In this document: positions 12,381-25,277 of the stretch, in pieces | Position numbering within the stretch: the first letter of the stretch is position 1 | How the letters are laid out: every line of letters starts with the position of its first letter | From: Ahaetulla prasina | Lineage: Eukaryota; Chordata; Lepidosauria; Squamata; Colubridae | Direction: 5' to 3' | Length of the DNA stretch: 64,000 nt | Assembly (NCBI RefSeq): GCF_028640845.1 | Contig: NC_080546.1 | Coordinates: forward strand, 33,859,520 to 33,923,519 | Notes under the pieces: generated by a model | Seen by the model: only the letters and a program-made list of their open reading frames with translations | What the model was told of the DNA's origin: nothing | Database searches by the model: none | Made by a program: the position numbers and the translations under genes

Positions 12381-12850
12381 ATGGCATAGGGCCGGGCTAT
12401 TTACGGGACCGTCTGCTGCTACCGAATACCTCTCACCGACCCGTGCGCTCTCACAGGGAGGGACTCCTCAGGGTGCCGTCGGCTAGGCAATGCTGTCTGG
12501 CGACACCCAGGGGAAGGGCCTTCTCTGTGGGGGCTTCCACCCTTTGGAACGAGCTCCCCCCAGGACTTCATCAACTTCCGGACCTCCGAACCTTTCGCCA
12601 CGAGCTTAAAACTCACCTATTCATCTGCGCAGGACTGGACTAGATTTTAGATTTTAAATTTAACTGGTTTTAATGGGTTTTATTATGTATTCTGATATTT
12701 TAATTAATTGGCTATTTAGAATAAGTTTTTTAATTTGATGTTTTATTGTGTATTTATATGTATTTTTATCTGCCTGTAAACCGCCCTGAGTCCCTAGGGA
12801 GATAGGGCGGTATAAAAATATGAAAAATAAATAAATAAATTAATTAATTA
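12381..12850 (+). mobile_element. L2/CR1-like LINE 3' end, plus strand
   Basis: The frame at about 12440-12643 reads a block with ATPRGRAFSVGASTLWNELP and then FRHELKTHLF, which is the C end of an L2/CR1-type ORF2. It is followed by a 3' UTR with CCGCCCTGAGTCCC and a (AAATA/AATT)n tail. It lacks the endonuclease and reverse-transcriptase domains. It is the same family as the copy at 8992-9365, in the opposite orientation. Confidence 0.8.
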
Positions 12851-13094
12851 AGGTTATCTTATTTTATCTGCAGGAGATAGTAGTAGGGATATCTTCAGGC
12901 TGACACATGTGGTAGCTGTTTTCTACCTGGGGAAGTAGCATCTGATGGTTTCAGGGTTGTGCCAGTATCAGCTGCTATTTTAACGACAGAACCTACTCCC
13001 TATGGATCATATCCTATAAAGTCTTATCCATAGGGAGGTAAGTTTTGTCTGGTAAAGCAATGCTTAATTGCACAGGTGCAGATTCATTTTGTTT

Positions 13095-13560
13095 ATTTAT
13101 TGAAATTATTTGCTGCCAATTCATAAGGAAATGACTCTGGGCAGCTTACAGCATTAAAAATCCTAAAAAATGTCTCTCAAAAAAAATACAAATAGAACTC
13201 CCAATCAAGATACATAGTTATATTATAGTTAAAAGATGGAAAGAGAGGGAATAGGATGCATGGTGTGGGGGGAGGTCAGAATTGCGTCTTAATTCATCAA
13301 CCACCTCCAGTGTGATGCTCCCCTGTTAAGGCTGAATGCCATCTGGCAGAGTCAGCTATTCAGGCTCCCACGGAAGGTCAAATGGGTGAAAGCCAATCCC
13401 ACCTCAGATGTTCCAAAGAGTATAGGAGCCATGGCATAAAAGATCATTCTGGACCCTGCCAGCTAGAATTTCTTGACCAACAGGGCCCACAGTAAGTCTC
13501 CTCTGGCAACGTGGTTGGGGCAGTCCAGTCCAATATTTTGCTTCTTCTGGAAGTGTCCAC
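13095..13560 (-). mobile_element. Possible decayed LINE 3' region
   Basis: On the minus strand this resembles a CR1/L2-like tail: CTGGGCAGCTTACAGCATTA near 13140 and conserved-looking GC-rich stretches at 13300-13510, unlike the AT-rich surroundings. No clean protein motif could be read. It could equally be an unknown repeat. Confidence 0.3.
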
Positions 13561-13694
13561 CTATTATACTTTATAGCCACAAGTATGTTTTCAACAAATC
13601 AGCTGACTATCAGGGAGCATATGGGGTGGGATGGAGCTATATTTCTCCCTAAATGTTCTCTTTTCTTGATATCTAACAAATTGAAGGGAGGACT

Positions 13695-13945
13695 AATGAA
13701 AGAGCTGTGGTGGTGCAGTGGTTAGAATGCAGTATTACAGGAGAATTCACTGCTTACTGCCAGCAGTTCGATTCTGATTGGCTCAAGATTGACTCAGTCT
13801 TCCATCCTTCAGAGGTCAGTAAAATGAGGACCCAGATTGTTGGGGACAATATGCCGACTTTGTAAACCACTTAGAGAGGGCTGTAAAGCACTATGGCGCA
13901 GCATATACTGAAAGCTTAAGTGCTATTGCTAATGCTATTATAATG
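13695..13945 (+). mobile_element. tRNA-headed SINE, second family
   Basis: A box TGGTGCAGTGGTT near 13711-13723, B box AGTTCGATTCT at 13765-13775, and tail AAGTGCTATTGCTAATGCTA. It is the same family as 8142-8370, with small internal deletions. Confidence 0.85.
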
Positions 13946-13949
13946 GAGT

Positions 13950-14466
13950 CATTGCATACATTTTTATGTATTGTGACAAGAAAAATGGGGAAATACTATT
14001 AAAAAGGGGGGGTGGAGGCGGATATAAATTCTGATATGCCCTGACTCTGTTGTGGAAATAAAATAAAACACAAACAGTGTCAAGAAGATATGTCTTAAAA
14101 ATAGTTAGTGAAGCATCTCCACTATGGTTAGCAGAATAAAAGATAAGCCCTAAAGTTATTTATCTGTTTATTTGTTTTTGGGAAAGAGGAAAAAATGAAT
14201 ATTAATATTAGTTAGAGCTAAGATATTAATGTTATAAGCATTATGATTTTTTGTTTTGCTTTTTCCATTTAAACCTAAATATAACATTGAAAATGAGAAA
14301 TTAAAGATAGGGCATATATCAATGTATTTGTTATATAATAAAAGCTTCAGTCTTAAATTAAAATAAAAGATATTATATTGTGTGTGTGTGTGTGTAAAAA
14401 AAAGGTGTTGAGTCTGAGTTCCCTTAAAATTCAAATTGTAGATGATTATATTTGTCATGTTGCAGG
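13950..14466. other. AT-rich DNA with a (GT)n run
   Basis: A (GT)n run of about seven units lies near 14380-14394. The minus-strand frame at 14168-14482 is low complexity and not convincing. Confidence 0.5.
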
Positions 14467-14598
14467 CAGGGATGGGTTTCAAAACCTGTTGCTACCAGTT
14501 TGCTTGTGTGCGCAGAAACATCCGGGAGGTAGGCGGAGCCTCCCACCGCTGCTACCAGTTCACCTGATTTGGGGCGAACCGGTAGCAACCCACCACTG
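14467..14598. mobile_element. hAT-type MITE
   Basis: Begins CAGGGATGGGTTTC and ends ACCCACCACTG. A perfect 8-bp duplication GTTGCAGG lies at 14459-14466 and 14599-14606. It is a member of the 'ccagttcacc / aaccggtagc' family. Confidence 0.88.
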
Positions 14599-14606
14599 GT
14601 TGCAGG

Positions 14607-15568
14607 ATGTATTATATAAATCAGAACCACTCTTGCTTATATTAGGTAAGCCTCTATAGTGTGTGTGTGTGTATGTGTGTGTTCAATATTGAGCAAAAAA
14701 AATTATCACTACTATGAGTAAGCATTCTTGTTTTTTTTAACTAGCTTATTGATCAGATGTATGGCCTGAATCTCCAGCAATATGAGGTATTGTTTCCAGT
14801 GCGCCACTTCAGTGTATAGGCCTTTCTGCTTGTCATGATCTTTCGTTGCCTTCTTAAGAGAGGAATGTAAAATTCTTTAATATGATATAAAATAAAGAAA
14901 GGAAAGAGAAGCCGTTCACAAAAGGACCAATTATGAACACTTAAGTCTATGTTTTGTAAAAGTCCAGCTAGGTTACGTACGGGTCATGAGAAAAGACATC
15001 ATGATGTTCTTTTGCAGATGATCAAATATTTTGGGGTAGGTCTGATATTTACCTTAAGAAGAATTTCATCTTCTAGCTAGAGACTTTTAAATGACATATG
15101 ATTGATGGTGTCTCATAATTCTTCATGTTTTCATTCTATCTCTCAAAGCCAAGCCATGCAGACAATGAACGTTATTGTCTACAAGGCCTTGACTAACACA
15201 AGTAAATCTTAAAAATGCACTATGAAACCTAAGTTGGGTAATTAATGTCAAAGAAATTTATGAACAAAATTTTAAACTTATTTTCGCCAATATTCTGTTT
15301 GTTTCTGCCAATAGACATGATTGATAGTTCAGTTCTGCAGATTGCTAGATCAAAAGATTTGTTCATCTATTAGTGTATACGTGCCTTCCTTTCAAAAGTC
15401 AGGATAATTATAAGAAGTTATTTTCCCATCCTTTCTTAGTTATTGATAATCAAAAATTATATGTTTGTACCTCACAATAGCATTACTTTTATCCTAGGAT
15501 AGTTACACGATGTTCAAGACTAGTCATATTTACTTTAGGAATCTTCTAGTTAGTGTCAAGCCTTAGTG
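14607..15568. other. Unique DNA with a short (GT)n run
   Basis: A GT-rich run lies near 14660-14682. Nothing else is recognised. Confidence 0.5.
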
Positions 15569-15841
15569 TTAGTGGCTTTTAAATGGCACATGTATGAACC
15601 TAAACTCTTCCATGATGGTCACTACTAATTTGGTATCCTCCAAACATGTTGGAGTGCAACTTCCATGTTTCATGCCAGTCTGACTGTTAGTCAGATTAGT
15701 CTGTTAGTCAGTTAATCTATTAGTCAAATTGGCATGAAACATGGAAGTTGTATTTCAACACATTTTGGAGGACATCAAATAAAGTAGTGACTATCATGAA
15801 AGAGTTCATATTTGACAGATGTATATAATGGACCACTAAAA
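15569..15841. repeat. Long imperfect inverted repeat (hairpin)
   Basis: The arm at about 15569-15690 pairs with the arm at about 15722-15841. The best-matched part is CAACTTCCATGTTTCATGCC (15658-15677) against its reverse complement at about 15730-15750. The loop holds repeated TTAGTCAG words. Arms of over 100 nt with a loop of about 40 nt suggest a foldback MITE. I could not assign a superfamily or target duplication. Confidence 0.8.
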
Positions 15842-16712
15842 CCATTTTATTTTACGCTATTTATTCAGTTATTTGAAAAAAGTAACAAAGAAATTGTAGT
15901 TCATTAAAAACAGGAACTATGCATAAATCTATCCAGGAAAAAGTTATGTTAAATTAAGAGGACCTTATGTCTAACAGGCGTGGTTTGGTGCAAGATATAT
16001 AAACTTGTGCAGTTACCATTACCAAATAGCTAAATATTTGATTCAAATTATAGTAGTTAAAAGTGGGAGGAGTGGATGGTCCAGCAACTTCATTCCTACA
16101 TCTCCATTTGAAAATTCAATATATCTCTGATACTAGCAAACAAAAGCACATTTAAGTAAATTAATTAAGTGGAAGACAATAATGATGGCCATATGGTATA
16201 ATCAAAACACATACAAAAATGGAGCAAAGCAGAAAAAAATTAACAATCTTAGCCAGAAATAAATCACACATATTAGACAATTCCACATTAGGTGTTCACA
16301 ATTACCTCCGAGTATTAAAGAAAAGAATTCACTTGAGAAATAGAAGGATACAGCAGCTCAAAGAACAAGGTTTTTTAAAGTATTATTTCTCAAATAATTT
16401 CCATTTTGTCTACTTTATATACTTTCCTGATCTGTGAACTTTGTTATCCTGGATTTAATCCACACAATTTTATCTATTGCTTTAGAAATAGTGGGTTTTT
16501 TTTATTAATATAGTCATGTTTTTCATTGTTACCAAATAGGCCGCTGCAGACCATTTAATGAAACATCTATCTAGATTACAAGTTCTTCAAGAAAAACATC
16601 TTCTGTGTCTTCTAGTCACATACAAAATTCATGGAATCCTCAGAGCAGTTGAAATTTGGAAAAGCCTTTGAAAAGTAGAGGGAATGATGAATGGTGAATG
16701 GTTTGCAGATTT
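15842..16712. other. Unique AT-rich DNA
   Basis: The frame 16219-16437 (72 codons) has no known motif. Confidence 0.5.
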
Positions 16713-16940
16713 AGGAGCCCTGGTGGTGCAGTAGTTAGAATGCAGTATTGCAGGCTAAATCTGCTCACAGACTGGAGTTTGATTCTGATGGGTTCAAGGT
16801 TGACTCAACCTTCCATCCTTCCAAAGTCGGTAAAATGAAGACCCAGATTGTTGGAGGTGATATGCTGACACTGTAAACTACTCAGAAAGTGTTGTAAAGC
16901 ACAATAGAATGGTATATAAGTGTAAGTGCTATTGCTATTA
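16713..16940 (+). mobile_element. tRNA-headed SINE, second family
   Basis: A box TGGTGCAGTAGTT near 16724-16736, B box AGTTTGATTCT at 16776-16786, and tail AAGTGCTATTGCTATTACT. It has drifted more than the copy at 13695. Confidence 0.82.
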
Positions 16941-16964
16941 CTCTACTTTTATTTTCCTCTATCC

Positions 16965-17405
16965 TAGGGGTGTCAAGCTCAAGGCCCACGGGCCGGATTC
17001 GTCATGTGGGAAGTTTATCTGGCCTGCTGGGCCACCCTGGAATCAGTGAAGGACCAGCCTGTGGTGACTGCCAGTAAAAATGGAGGTTGGGAAAGCCACA
17101 TGTGGTCCTCCCCGGCTCTGTTTTCAGCCACAATGGGTTTCTCCAGTCCTCTGCCAGAGAAAATGGAGCTCAGGGGGCCACATGCAGCCTGGCCGGGCTC
17201 CATTTTTGGCCATGACAATCCGTCAGCCTTCTGCTAGTGAAAATGGAGCCTTTCCAGGCTCTGTTTTTGCTGTCAGAGGGCTGCAGGAGGTCATCACAGC
17301 CAAAAACCGAGCCTTGACAAGTGATGTCAAGTTGGCCATGCCCTCCCTGGCCACACACCCTTGAGGTCAAACACAAGCCTGATGCAGCCCTCAATGAAAC
17401 CCCTG
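16965..17405. mobile_element. hAT-like non-autonomous element, GC-rich
   Basis: The left end TAGGGGTGTCAAGCTCAAGG is typical of a hAT family with ends of the 'caggggtgtcaaactc' type. The right end CTCAATGAAACCCCTG has lost part of the terminal repeat. The flanking 8-mers (CTCTATCC and TGCTACCC) do not match well. Three further copies of a shorter relative lie at 50125, 50638 and 51837. The overlapping 60-95-codon frames on both strands come from its internal repetition (around 'aaatggagc'). Confidence 0.65.
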
Positions 17406-19814
17406 TGCTACCCTATCAACATTTAATTATTAATGCAAAATTTAATTATTGTGCTCAAGTTCCAATTTCTAAATTGATCCTTAGCTTCCAAATCATTTTT
17501 TTGATTTTTTGTATTATTTTTCTTTAAATTCCTTATTGGAATTAGGATTTGCCTTTGCTTTCAAAATATGTTTGAAGTAGCTCACAGACACATTCAAAAA
17601 TGTAATTATTTTTTTTCTTCTATCTGATACTTTTTTTCTAATTATGTGGTATCCTCATCTCTAGTTTTTTTTCCCCAAAATCTTCCCAGTGCCTGAAAGA
17701 CTTAAGGGTCAATTACTATTTCAATATGTAGAACGGGGAGGCACATTTTTTGTGTTTAATTAGGGTAGCAAAATTCATTGGGAGGGCTCATTTTCCTGCA
17801 ATATTTAGGCTGTTGCTTTTCTAAACAGAGATGGTTCAGGTAGGAGCTAAAGGCCAGATAACATTTGCAGGACAATTACACTATCCACATTCCCTTATCC
17901 TGAGATTAGGTTGCTATACCCCACTTACAATAGATCCATGTTGGATCTAATGATATAAGAAAGATTCATACAGGGAGAAATGCATGAAATATATTTTTTT
18001 TTCATAGCTTTTCAGATGTTATTAGTAAATTAGGACAGAAAAACAGCTATGCCTCAATTGTCTGCTTCTTTTTCATGTTTATCCTTTTATCTCACTGTAA
18101 CATAACATGGGGAAAGAATTTTGCTATTGTTTTCATGATTTTGACAGGTAACTTGTTTGTTTATTCAATGTACATATCTGCTCACTTCAAACACATGATT
18201 CTGGAGGGATAGCAAAGAATGAAAACATAGTAAAAACACAGTAGAATTCTTAAAGAACTGAGACATAACCTATGCAAAAACTAATACTTTTTTTTACTCT
18301 TATAAATGGTGGCTTGATCCAAACCAGACCTATTATAATAGGATAAGCTTAGACCTTATTTAAGATGTGATCCCCTCAAACTATCGTAACCCAGCTCCCC
18401 TCAAAACAGATAGGGCACTGCTACACTCCTACATATTTAATGTATCATATACAGTTGGATATGGCTATCATAAAACCTATATGTAATTTAATTATTTCTA
18501 CATTTTCTGTGTGGTAATATGATATGAGGGATTTGTTCACCTGAGAACAAAACAAAATGAGGTGCATTTTTTGTAGATAGTATCAAGGGACTTTATTTTT
18601 GCACTGCACAGATTAATAAAAGTTTATATGCCCCTGCTTTACCTGATGCTAAGTATCCCACAGATATAAATTGGAAAATGAACAAAATCTAAAACCAAGA
18701 ACATATGGAATCTCGAGGGAAATTTTCTTCCTCCTTCTATATTGCCTACAAAACTTACTGTTGATAATACACGCCAACACTCCATATGACATTTTCTTTC
18801 ATCTCCAACAATCTCTGGAAAGCAATATGTACTGCAACTTAAACACATTCCCATATGCCAAGCCTTAATGGCGACCTCAGCAGTGCTCAGGAAGAGAATT
18901 TCCATATCAGTGGACTATGTAAGGTAAGATGTCAATATGCAGATATGAGAGCTTAAAGCAGCTGTGAAGACCTTGGGTAAGAAGGAAATATGGGCAATCC
19001 CAAAGAGTAAAATTTTGGAATCTGTAAAGGACGACTGAAAAGAATGGACATCAAATTCAGTTGCTATCCCTACAAATTCACATACATTTTGATCAAGGAC
19101 ATAAAGCAATCAAATTGAATTTTTAGGCACGTTGTTATGCAAGATTGAAAGTGCCCTAAAATTCTATTGATGAATAGGGAGTGTTATGCTTCATACGCAA
19201 AGTAACATTTTTGTAATTGTAGCTTTACAAAAGCTAAAATTTTGGTTTTGATATTGCACCACATCATATTCGTATTATTTACTTGCAAATTTTTACCTGG
19301 CTGCTCAAAATGATGCTGTCTTGAAAATGTCTTTATTAATTGTTCTGTTTTTCCTAAGGTATTGGCTTTAGGATGGATTTCCTATAGGGAAAAACTAATT
19401 GACAAGTGAGTAGTCTTTATTGGAAGATAATGAAATGTCCTTTGATAGGGGTTATTTTGGTAATTGACTTTTTGTAATAATAAAGGTCAGGTTGCCTGAT
19501 CTTTGATCTCCTTTCTAACTCAGTGATTATAAACTCATAACACAAAAATGTGTTCTAACAATTTATGTGGAAGAATTATTTAAAGTATTCTAATGCTGCC
19601 AATTAACAGGAATATAGGAAGGAGCAACATTTGCTGTCTGTCCTGCCTTAATACTGTTTTTCTTTTAGATAACGTTCCTAAAATTTTAAATTTCATTGGT
19701 TTTTAGGATCTTTCTGGAACTAAAAGTTTTTATTTCTTTTTAATTTTTATTTCCTTATATATTAGATTTCTATCCTTCCTTTTCTAAAGAAGCTAAAGAT
19801 AAGAGGTGATAAGA
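17406..19814. other. Unique AT-rich DNA
   Basis: 2.4 kb without recognised repeat or gene. The frames 18639-18905 (minus) and 18671-18868 (plus) overlap and lack motifs. Confidence 0.55.
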
Positions 19815-19822
19815 GGTGCAGC

Positions 19823-19959
19823 CAGTGGTGGGATTCAAGTAATTCAACAACCGGTTCTCTGCCCTAATGATTTCTTCCAACAACCAGTTTGCCAAGCTGC
19901 TCAGACACTTAACAACCGGTTCTCCCGAAGTGGTGCAAACTGGCTGACTCCCACCACTG
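19823..19959. mobile_element. hAT-type MITE, 137 bp
   Basis: Ends CAGTGGTGGGATTC and GACTCCCACCACTG are inverted. A perfect 8-bp duplication GGTGCAGC lies at 19815-19822 and 19960-19967. It holds two internal CAACCGGTTCTC blocks. Confidence 0.92.
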
Positions 19960-20274
19960 GGTGCAGCCAAATTAAAAACAAAAGTAATGGGAAACTTATA
20001 TAACATAAAATTTAAGAAAAAGTGAGAAAAGGAGGAAGGCCTGCTATCTTGAGCTTGGCTCTACAGCAACAAGTCTGTAATATTACTGACTTCTGTAAAA
20101 GCAAAGTGTCTGTAGGTATTTTTTTTTTTTTGTCAGAATGAAGAAAGCATCATGCTATACCTCCTTCTTTACATACATATATCACACCACACATACAAAG
20201 GAAAGAGTTTTGCCTCATGGCACTACAACATTGCCTCCTTGATTCCCCCTGCAAACTCTCTCTACAAAACATCT

Positions 20275-21361
20275 TAAAACAATGTTTTAGTTAAGTTTTC
20301 TTTATTGTCATCGCACCTTATACAACAAAATTAAATGTCATCTTCAGTGTAGATCATACATAAGAAAACTATAAAAATAAAACAAAAACATCCTTCACAT
20401 TCTATACAATTGAATTGAAAACACCTGACACTGCATTAGTATTACACTATACAGTAGAATTCAATATAGTTACTGCTCTGGGATAGAAGGCTGTTTTTTA
20501 GCCTATTTGTCCTTGTTTTTATTGTTCTGTACCATCTGCCAGTTGGTGATAGTTCAAAAAAAGGGTGCCCAGGATGAGATGGATCTTTAAGAATATTTTG
20601 AACTTTCTTAAGGCAGCAGAAGCTATAAAGCTCTTCCAAGGAGGGTAGAGGGCAACTAATGATCCTCCGGGCAATGACGTTAACCCTCTGAAGTGCTGCC
20701 CTATCTGCCACTGTGCAGTTAGCAAGCTATACACAGGTGCAGTGAGTTAAAATACTCTCTGTGGTGCAGTGGTAGAAGGTCACCAGCAATTTTTCATTCA
20801 GTTGTTGTTTCCTGAGAAATCTCAGATGGTATAATCTCTGCTGGGCCCTTTTGACCACTGCTACAATGTGAGGTCAAGTCTTCTTTTATGATAACACCCA
20901 AAAATTTAAAACTGGTCACTTGCTCCACTTGGTCTCTATTGATAACCAAGGGCTGGATATCTGATCTATTCCTTCGCTATAAGCTCCTTGGTCTTATTGG
21001 TGTTAAGGACCAAGTTATTGCCTCCATACCAAGAAAGCAACCGGTCCACTTCATCTTGATAGGCAGACTCATCACTTCCCCCCGGAGTTGAGACCCACCA
21101 CTGTTGCATCATCTGCAACTTTAATAATAGTATTACTGGCATGAGTGGGAATGCAGTCATGTACATAAAGGGTATAGAGTAAGGAACTCAACACGCAACC
21201 CTGTGGTGTACCAGTGTTAAGAATAAGGGCCAAGAAGGTATGATTACCTAATCTGACCTTCTGAAAGCAGCCAAATAGGAAATCCAAGTTAGATTGAATA
21301 AGAAAGCCCAAGGTCCATAAATTTAGTAATAATCCTAAATAATCCTAAAACAATGTTTTAG
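20275..21361 (-). mobile_element. 5'-truncated Rex1/CR1-clade-like LINE, with 16-bp target duplication
   Basis: A minus-strand LINE copy of about 1.05 kb (20291-21345) lies between perfect 16-bp duplications TAAAACAATGTTTTAG at 20275-20290 and 21346-21361. The minus-strand frames (21072-21311, then about 20966-21166, then 20442-20711) show reverse-transcriptase signatures: TGTPQGCVLSSLLYTLYVHD, then a catalytic box that reads VADD where FADD or YADD is usual, then NLVLNTNKTKEL. The frames are broken by shifts. The 3' end on the minus strand runs into GACAATAAAGAAAAC, a tail style known for Rex1-like elements. The clade call is by motif only. Confidence 0.85.
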
Positions 21362-22735
21362 GTATAACATTACCTGGTACTTCTTTCTACCTAGAATATA
21401 TATTGATATTTTACATAGTAGCTTACAAACACTAGTAGCACTTTAACTGTATGAACTTGCTAATATTTCATTAACTCTTGAAGCTAATTGTAAACATGAC
21501 TTTTAGAGTCCATTATTCTATTCTATTTAACTTCTATTATTCTATCTATTATTCTATTTGCAGAAATCTAGATCTAGTTTTGTGATCAAAATTTCATATA
21601 TAACAGTTATGTGTGGTCTTCCTTATTTTCCATTATCTCCTCATCATATATTCTTTCTCTAGTAGATTTTGCCTTCTCTTTTGTTTATTATTTTCAACTT
21701 CCTTTGAATACTATAATTTTCTTAAATACATAACTCTTCCCATTTGATTATTGTCCTTAATTTCTTTCCATTTCTTATTTAGATATAATTTATTCTCTTG
21801 TTCTTTTCTGAAACTCAGCATTTATTTAAGCAGAATTTCCTTTATTTCTCCATTGCCTTTTGCTTTCTTACTTTTTTCAGTTATTTTCAACTTATCATCA
21901 AACTACCATTTTGCTTTATCATTTTTAGATTTGGGGCTTCATCAAATTGAGCCCAGAGTTCCTCAGGTTCTGTTTTTATCAAAATCTAATCTATTAAGCC
22001 TTCTTTAAAAGTTTAAACCTCCTCTAAACCTTTGTCTGCTTCATATTATGTAATTAAAGCTACAATTTTGCAAGGGACTTTGGGTTACAGTGTGAGGTTT
22101 TGTGTTGGGTGATTTCTTGAGTGACTAGAGCTTCTTCATCTTTGGTTGTGATGTATTTATAGCCAGTTTTATGTTGGCATTGTCCTTCTAGTAAGATCTA
22201 CATGTACAGTCATTTTTAGGGGTACATGGGGTTTGTTTGTTTTTGGCAGAATATTGAAATTGTTCCCATTTCTCTCATAAATTGCATTTAATCTAATCTC
22301 TTTATATAACCTGTCCATCATGAATACACCCTCAGATGTATACACTGCCATCATGCAGCTCCTAATATTAGAATGTGCAGGCTTCTTCACCACAACAGAG
22401 TAGCTATCCATGAAGTTGAGTCACAATCTTGCTGTACTATAATTGTATAATAGCCATCTGATGAAGCCCAGGTTCAAATTTCTATTCTAGATGAAGCTAA
22501 CATGTTGTTTGGAATAGAAAATAATGGCAAGAAAAGCAATGTCTGCCATAGTGAGCATCACAAGATGGTTAAGATGATTTCACTATGAGAGTGAAATGGG
22601 TGGCATCTAATTTTTCTAAATAAATACAACAAAAATGAGTTGTATTTATGGAGCTCTAGGTAAGTCACTTTGTCCTGTTTCCTCCAAATCTGAAATCAGT
22701 ACTGCAGGTATTTCTACAAAGCTAAATCATACTAG
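21362..22735. other. Unique AT-rich DNA
   Basis: No supported feature. The minus frame 22169-22411 shows no known domain. Confidence 0.5.
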
Positions 22736-22826
22736 ATCATAAATAATAATCTATCTATGGGGTCACTAAGAATTGAACATGACTTGATGGCACAGAATCA
22801 ATCAGTCAGTCAGTCAGTCAGTCAAA
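22736..22826 (+). mobile_element. Possible RTE-type LINE 3' tail with (CAGT)n
   Basis: GGGTCACTAAGAATTGAACA then TGACTTGATGGCACAGAATC resembles the short conserved 3' end of RTE-clade LINEs. It is followed by a tetranucleotide array (AATC/CAGT)n at about 22797-22825. Only about 60 bp are recognisable. Confidence 0.45.
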
Positions 22827-23967
22827 TCATATTCCATGAATCCTTGATGCATTTTCCTGAAACAAATATTATATAATTCCTGAACTCTGAGCAATTCTTT
22901 ATTCCTTAATCCAAAACAAAGGTTTTGTATGCAAATTTAATTATTTTGTTGGTTGGTTAATATGCAACAGTGTTTTTTTTCTCTAAGTTGCTGGTATTCT
23001 TTTCCGCAGGCATCTCATCTTCATAACGCAAAAGGTGAAAAGGAACTGAACTGTAGCCTTAGTAGTCATCTGCCCCAAAATTATCACATTACTGGAAGCT
23101 GGGCAAGTTACAAGTTACGCCCAACATTTTGTTTGCATGTTTGATTGCTTGCTTGCTTACAGGCCCTAAACTCATAAGGAATAAATTGCCAATAATAAGT
23201 GGAATGATTTTTTTTACCAATTTCCACCATAAACTAAAAAAATTAACATATAAAACTAAGAAACCACCTTGGTGAAGGTAAAACAATAATAATGTCATAA
23301 ATAATAAAATGACTAGAATTCTCCACTTGCGTACGTCCTATAATTACCAGTTCACCACCCTGTTGCCCTGAACTGCCAAATGTGATTTAAAAATTACTGT
23401 CTACATCTGGAAAAAAACCCTATTTCTTATTTGTCCTATACCTTTCTCTAATTTGTAGAATTGGATCTAGAGAAAGAGATTTATTCTTGCTTGGTATTTG
23501 TGTGTTGTAAAATTGCTTTTGGTGCTATAAAACTGCTTTTGCCCTGCAGGTACAATTTCATTTTAACATTGTTCCACTGACATCTAGTTCAAATGAAATT
23601 TCATAATTTCCTCTCCTGACTTTAGCGATGAAGGGTTCTACAAGAGAATTAATCCCTTAACATAAAATTCTATTATACAAAATGCATTGTTAGATTTCAT
23701 ACCTGCATTCTGCATTTGTAGAGCATAAGCCATCTGCATGGGAATGGTTTCTAAAGTTCTAACCTAATAGGTAGGGAATTGTATTGACATCGAGCATTTT
23801 TATCTAACGTATTATTTTCATTGGAGAAAGTAGATTATCTAATTCCAAAAGGAGCCATACAATTTCCTGTCAAGTTAAGAATGCTTAACGAAGCTTGTTT
23901 TGGCTACATTGTTCAGTGCATTATAACATCATTTCTTCACACTTCTTTTAAGTTTTCAAGACAATAC
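22827..23967. other. Unique AT-rich DNA
   Basis: No supported feature. Confidence 0.5.
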
Positions 23968-24282
23968 AAAGATAAAGGTAAAGGTTTCCCCTTTTCAGTC
24001 ATATTTGATTCTAGGGGACAGTACTTATCTCAGTTTCTTAATCAAGGGAGCCGGTGTTGTCCAAAGACATTTCACGGTTACGTTGCCAGCCTGACTATAC
24101 ACTGAGGCATATGGAATGCTGTTACTTTCCCACTGAAGTGGTACCTATTTATCTACTCACATTTGCATGCTTTGAACTGCTAGGTGGGGAGAAACTGGGG
24201 CAAATAACTGGAGCTTCCTCCATTGCACGGCACTCGGGTCTCAAATCTAGGTTGTCAGCTTTCCAGCTGAGAAGCTCAGAGT
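23968..24282 (-). mobile_element. Older Sauria-type SINE, minus strand
   Basis: The reverse tail AGATAAAGGTAAAGGTTTCC is at the left and the body shares GTTGTCCAAAGACAT and ACTGCTAGGT with the copy at 2938. The head at the right is decayed (TCTCAAATC in the B-box position). Divergence is much higher than in the copies at 2938 and 5883. Confidence 0.75.
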
Positions 24283-25269
24283 CAATGTACATATATGTAT
24301 ATGTATACATATACATCTTCTTTTACAATAATTGTATTAAATAAATTATATTTTTAATACGTAGATGTAATTTCATACAGGTAATTGCAACATAAAATCT
24401 ATACTATTTCACTTAAGAGGGGAAAAAGGGAATATTTTCCAGAGTAGAAGGCAGAGTAAACTTAGGCATGAGATAACATTAAAGAATTGCTTCGGGCTGA
24501 AGTTCCAAAGGTTATAGCCAAAGTTTTGTTTTTTTAAAAAAAATGTGTGCAACATTTCTAAAAAGTGAGAATGGGTTTTATTTTAACTTCTTGGTTATAT
24601 TGCAAAATGTCTGAGCTTACCTCTATGAAAAATGATGCCTTCCTGTTAGTCCTTAACCTTTTAGTTAAACACATCATAATGAGCAGAAATAATTACCCAG
24701 ATGATAAAACAAATCTATTAAGTAATATCTTTAATTTTCCTATAACAAATCTAGTAAGTAGATAAGTTGTAAAAAAAATTAAAGATATCGTTGTGAAAGA
24801 ATTCTAGTGCCTTTTGTTTATCAGTTACAAATCCTATTATTAGTGATATCAACATTCAAGTCCTTACATCTCTTTCTTCTGTCCACATAATGTAATGGGA
24901 TAAAAGCCATTCTCATTTATGTGGGAGTGACACTTTCCAATTCCTTGTTTTAGCAACAGATTAATACAATATTAGTCTTTTCCTTGAAACCTCTTCCCTC
25001 CCTTTCCCTTCCCATCTTAACATATCAAAGTGGTGCCCATAAAAACACACATGTATAGAGAAGCAAGTTTTAATTTTAAGAAGCAACCATTCTACAACTA
25101 AACGTTATGATTACCCTTAGGAAGCTTCAATATTACAACTATTTGATTGTAGTAGATGTTCTGTAGTTACTGTCATATCATATAAAATTGCAACATATAT
25201 GCTTCCTGAAATCCTTGGGTTTCTGAACAGTTGCAAGATCTCAGTATTAGTAAATGCCACCCCCACTGG
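24283..25269. other. Unique AT-rich DNA
   Basis: A short (TATGTA)n-like run lies near 24288-24315. Nothing else is recognised. Confidence 0.5.
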
Positions 25270-25277
25270 GTGGAGAC

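Noticed and set aside
22736..22826. Treating the (CAGT)n run as an independent repeat of interest
   Set aside because: It sits at what looks like an RTE LINE 3' end and is best read as its tail.
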